DNA of 64,000 nucleotides from Hermatobates lingyangjiaoensis (Eukaryota; Arthropoda; Insecta; Hemiptera; Hermatobatidae). This document shows positions 62,501 through 64,000 of this stretch, one piece after another. Every line of letters starts with the position of its first letter. Position 1 is the first letter of the stretch. The notes below the pieces were generated by a model. That model was not told where the DNA came from. It did not search any database and saw nothing but the letters and a program-made list of their open reading frames with translations. The stretch spans positions 122,106-186,105 of the forward strand of contig JAPFBL010000535.1 of assembly GCA_026182355.1 (NCBI GenBank), read 5' to 3'. Position numbers and translations under genes: made by a program.

Positions 62501-63880
62501 GTATTTTGAGGGTATATTTATATAGAAACTAATTATAAAAGCTAACAAAAAAAACTGAATTTTATACCAAAATGCGTTTTTAAGGTCGTAATTGTTTTTA
62601 TGTTTTACGTAGGTAAGATTGTTTTTAAATGCATTTTTGTTAAAAAATTGATACAATACGGTGGTGTGGCAAGGGGGAGGGGGTGATTCACCCAGGGCAT
62701 TTTGAGGGTATATTTATATAGAAACTAATTATAAAAGCTAACAAAAAAAACTGAATTTTATACCAAAATGCGTTTTTAAGGTCGTAATTGTTTTTATGTT
62801 TTACGTAGGTAAGATTGTTTTTAAATGCATTTTTGTTAAAAAATTGATACAATACGGTGGTGTGGCAAGGGGGAGGGGGTGATTCACCCCAGGCATTTTG
62901 AGGGTATATTTATATAGAAACTAATTATAAGAGGTTAGAAAAAAAACTGAATTTTATACCAAAATGCGTTTTTAAGTTCGTAATTGTTTTTATGCTTTAC
63001 GTAAGTAAGATTGTTTTTAAATGCATTTTTGTCAAAAAATTGATACAATACGGTGGTGTGGCAAGGAGGAGAGGGTGATTCACCCCGGGCAGTATGTGCC
63101 AGGGGGTGGCATTTTGAGTGTATATTTATATAGAAACTAATTATAAAAGCTAACAAAAAAAAAACTGAATTTTATACCAAAATGCAAATGGTATACTCAT
63201 ATACCTGAGTACTATAATAAGATGACAGTCTGAGACTAATAACAGCAGGCTAAAATTAGATCATTAGTTTTGCAATCCGTCATTGTGTGATATTTACTCA
63301 TTCTGAGGGAAAATAGATAAACAAAACAAAAGTCTCCACACAAATGAAGTTTTATTCAACAACAACAACAACAACGCATTTCGAACACTTTGTGTTCATC
63401 ATCAAGAAGACACCAAAAGGATGTGGTGCTGAAGTGTTGGCCCGGTGAAAACACCACATTCTTGGTGTCTTCCTGATGATGAACACAAAGTGTTCGAAAC
63501 GCGTTGTTGTTGTTGAATAAAACTTCATTTGTGTGGAGGGTGGAAATTCTTACGACCACCCTCGTGGGTTGGTGGCACAAATAGGTGGGTGGATGGGTGG
63601 CACAAATAGTTGCTATGTCACTGTTGATTTCTGTATGACGAGATATTAACAGAATTTAATGTTTTTATTATTTTTTTTGCCATTCTTGTCACTATATAGC
63701 TTTTAATAAATAATGTTTTTTTTTAATTTTTGTCCACTTACGTTTGGATATTGAATTAAGCAGACCAGCTGCATACAAGAATTCATAGTCTTTGAATAGT
63801 TCATTTATATGGTTTTTAGTCACTTTTGCATCTGTGTTGAGCCAAATGGCAGAAATTATAACAACTACTAGAGACTGAAC
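56521..63880 (-). CDS. 3' part of an unrecognised multi-pass membrane protein gene
   Basis: I do not recognise the family. Three exons fit: 63742-63880 (starts phase 0, VQSLVVVIISAIWLNTDAKV, ends NSISK plus one base), 59216-59364 (RPLLLYELIEFIRLAALTLL, then LLVAATLSGSFLL) and the terminal exon 56521-56705 (MFLVYLWMCVGSLYQAFRSK, cytosol-like tail ending FNLAQLTN stop). The last two join in phase. The first two do not (phase 1 against phase 2), so one exon of length 3n+1 is probably hidden between 59364 and 63742 or a splice site is misread. At least three hydrophobic segments suggest a small tetraspan-like protein. Upstream exons lie beyond 64000. Its introns are packed with SINEs, Penelope-like pieces and hammerhead-like palindromes. 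Confidence 0.72.
56736..57130 (+). mobile_element. tRNA-derived SINE, full length with target duplication
   Basis: Best copy in the window. Head GGCGAGGTTAGCTCAGTGG with box B GGGGTTCGATCCCC, body GTTAAACCGTCGGTCCC, TGTACGATGTCAGGTACTCG, AATACACTTGAGTTAGGCAA, an A/T-rich insert, ATCACAAAGGGCCAATGCTC, and tail CAACCTAACCTAACC. TAGGTAAGTGAT occurs at both edges (about 56725 and 57129), a 12-base target duplication. Confidence 0.9.
57290..57535 (-). mobile_element. tRNA-derived SINE, partial
   Basis: Minus-strand copy: body ATCTTTAACGAGTACCTGAC, box B region GTCGAACCCGGGACC, head TTAACCACTGAGGTAACCTG. The tail part is replaced at about 57290. Confidence 0.75.
57685..58010. repeat. Hammerhead-like palindrome, ATAT-C family
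   Basis: Plus motif 57883-57910: CTGACGA, C, GAAC-TTCA-GTTC, GAA, ATAT, C. The minus arm at 57745-57768 has GAA-ATAT-C and the GAAC/GTTC hairpin, but its box is lost. Arms AAAAGACAACAAATAGAAGA / TCTTCTATTTGTTGTCTTTT. Right end TCCGGTTTGGACCGTTTTAA and (TA)n. Confidence 0.75.
58015..58720. mobile_element. Penelope-related element with two hammerhead-like motifs and a GIY-YIG fragment
   Basis: Minus motif 58076-58103 (CTGATGA, C, GAAC-AACA-GTTC, GAA, ATAT, T) and plus motif 58634-58661 (CTGATGA, C, GAAC-AATA-GTTC, GAA, ATAT, T) face outward; about 530 bases lie between them, including the ORF at 58160-58399. Flanks CACGACACAGAAAAAAGAAT / TTTTTCTGTGTCGTG. Confidence 0.7.
58160..58399 (+). pseudogene. 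Penelope-like GIY-YIG C-terminal fragment
   Basis: 79 codons. RKKLPVAIHANSHNLSFND, then RASEEAYIWLSGARSDPGLN and QKP stop. HxxxH-like text followed by EEAxIW..LNQK fits the end of the nuclease domain; the YIG half is missing. A related remnant lies at 18398-18473. Homology is judged by pattern only. Confidence 0.5.
58745..58880 (+). repeat. Hammerhead-like element, AGATCT family, right arm
   Basis: GACTCTGACGAAGACCGCTT, GTTACGGTTGAAAGATCTTA, then TAGTCTTGTTTTCCC and the TTTCACGTGTTTATGTGAAA end before (TA)n. Motif intact (CTGACGA near 58769). Confidence 0.65.
58900..59105 (+). pseudogene. Penelope-like N-terminal fragments, inverted pair ending at (TA)n
   Basis: Plus copy 58983-59105 reads [37 protein letters not shown], then (TA)n. 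A shorter inverted copy occupies 58900-58960. The centre is GTATCACTTTGCGGTGAAAC-like. Confidence 0.6.
59440..59610 (+). repeat. Hammerhead-like element, AGCGCT family, single arm
   Basis: Motif 59500-59529: TCAAAGA (box decayed), T, GGAC-AAC-GTCC, GAA, AGCGCT, T, followed by CAACGACTCCAAGATCATCT as in 60540-60745. Confidence 0.55.
59745..59880 (+). pseudogene. Penelope-like N-terminal fragment ending at (TA)n
   Basis: KRLEKFSTQLNKIEADKYFL then NICIQKGLHLTFI and (TA)n. Same LEK..L.KIEA.KYF..C...GL pattern and same end point as the other fragments. Confidence 0.55.
59942..59973 (-). ncRNA. Hammerhead-like motif (stem III ACGT)
   Basis: Minus strand: CTGAAGA, T, GTTTA-CAAATA-TAAAC, GAA, ACGT, C. 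Five perfect stem II pairs and an intact core. Single arm. Compare 26491-26522, which has a different stem II with the same core and stem III. Confidence 0.65.
60068..60400. repeat. Hammerhead-like palindrome, ATAT-C family, both cores intact
   Basis: Minus 60171-60196 and plus 60312-60337: CTGATGA, C, GAC-GATG-GTC, GAA, ATAT, C. The loop sides pair over GGAAGACAGGGCGGCGACT / AGTCGCCGCCTTGTCTTCC. Ends AATAAATTCAAAACGAAGGA / TCCTTCGTTTTGAATTTATT. (TA)n on both sides. Confidence 0.8.
60540..60745. repeat. Hammerhead-like palindrome, AGCGCT family
   Basis: Minus 60598-60626 and plus 60642-60670: TTGAAGA, T, GGAC-AAT-GTCC, GAA, AGCGCT, C. The first box base is T rather than C in both arms, as in the ACCGGT element at 30490-30670. 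Arms continue GTTGGAGCGC, GATGATCTTGGAGTCG. Confidence 0.75.
61000..61215. repeat. Hammerhead-like palindrome, ACGCGT family (CTGAAGA subtype)
   Basis: Minus 61018-61050 (hairpin decayed, GTTAGAAAC) and plus 61143-61175: CTGAAGA, A, GAACAT-TAA-GTGTTC, GAA, ACGCGT, T. Arms TCTGCAGACAAAAAAGTTTA / TAAACTTTTTTGTATGCAGA. Confidence 0.75.
61324..63622. mobile_element. TIR transposon family A with its 5' end amplified in tandem
   Basis: Left start AGTAGCGTAGCAAGGG and right end AATAGTTGCTATGTCACT match the termini of 23497-24115. In between, a unit of about 200-235 bases (GGTGTGGCAAGGGGGAGGGG, GTGATTCACCCC, TATAGAAACTAATTATAAAA, GCTAACAAAAAAAACTGAAT, TTTTAAGGTCGTAATTG) is repeated about eight times (61440-63180). 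Shorter copies lack the GGCAGTAAGTGCCGGGGGG block. The right part carries ACTAATAACAGCA as in the other copies and an inserted ACGCGT-family palindrome. Confidence 0.75.
63262..63540. repeat. Hammerhead-like palindrome, ACGCGT family, inside the TIR element
   Basis: The plus motif 63473-63505 is intact: CTGATGA, T, GAACAC-AAA-GTGTTC, GAA, ACGCGT, T. The minus arm has ACGCAT and TTGATGA. The left end keeps TTAGTTTTGCAATCCGTCAT; the right arm stops after CATTTGTGTGGAG. Confidence 0.75.
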
Positions 63881-64000
63881 CTGAAAAACAAACGTATATA
63901 ATAATAACAACAAACTTTCTTTTTTTTTTTATAGCAAGTCTATGATCTATAACAACCCACATAATAATTTATGTTGTAAAAAGCCTCTGATTTACCAGCC

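Overview
This is an AT-rich animal (metazoan) nuclear window. Introns have GT..AG ends, the genes are conserved animal genes, and there are tRNA-derived SINEs, Penelope-like and Jockey-like retroelement pieces, a mariner and many minisatellites. The protein-level resemblance, especially at the EXTL3 C-terminus, leans towards an arthropod, but that is only an impression from the sequence.

Four genes can be supported. WASHC1 (578-1906, minus, one exon) lies head-to-head with COX10 (2305-10458, plus, 8 coding exons) across a 398-base shared promoter interval. EXTL3 (14736-49477, minus) could be rebuilt completely: 17 coding exons, every splice phase compatible, 877 residues. The 3' end of an unrecognised multi-pass membrane protein gene (exons at 56521-56705, 59216-59364 and 63742-63880, minus) runs off the right edge. 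WASHC1 acts on endosomal actin, COX10 on mitochondrial haem A, and EXTL3 on heparan sulfate in the Golgi. They share a neighbourhood, not a pathway.

Everything else is repeats. Long minisatellites lie at 7.7-9.1, 12.5-13.5, 27.0-28.6, 29.1-30.1, 34.6-35.6, 38.3-38.6, 52.4-54.4, 55.6-56.3 and 61.4-63.2 kb. One of them (34577-35575) is made of tandem copies of the splice acceptor and 5' half of EXTL3 coding exon 8. A decayed second copy of EXTL3 exon 6 lies at 36335-36620.

The most striking signal is a set of more than 30 short motifs with one common grammar: CTGANGA, one extra base, a short hairpin, GAA, a small palindrome that starts with A and ends with T, then a non-G base (H). This is the layout of a hammerhead ribozyme that would work as a dimer through a palindromic stem III. 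The palindrome changes between families (ACGCGT, AGATCT, ATAT, AATT, ACGT, AGCT, AGCGCT, ACCGGT, ACATGT, AGGCCT, ATGCAT) yet stays self-complementary, and the stem II hairpins differ but still pair. Most motifs sit in both arms of inverted-repeat elements of 200-700 bases, often flanked by (TA)n. Some lie beside Penelope-like coding fragments (N-terminal segment and GIY-YIG domain). One copy (51333-51532) has a clean 11-base target duplication. I read these as Penelope-related or retrozyme-like self-cleaving elements in palindromic form; this is inference until tested.
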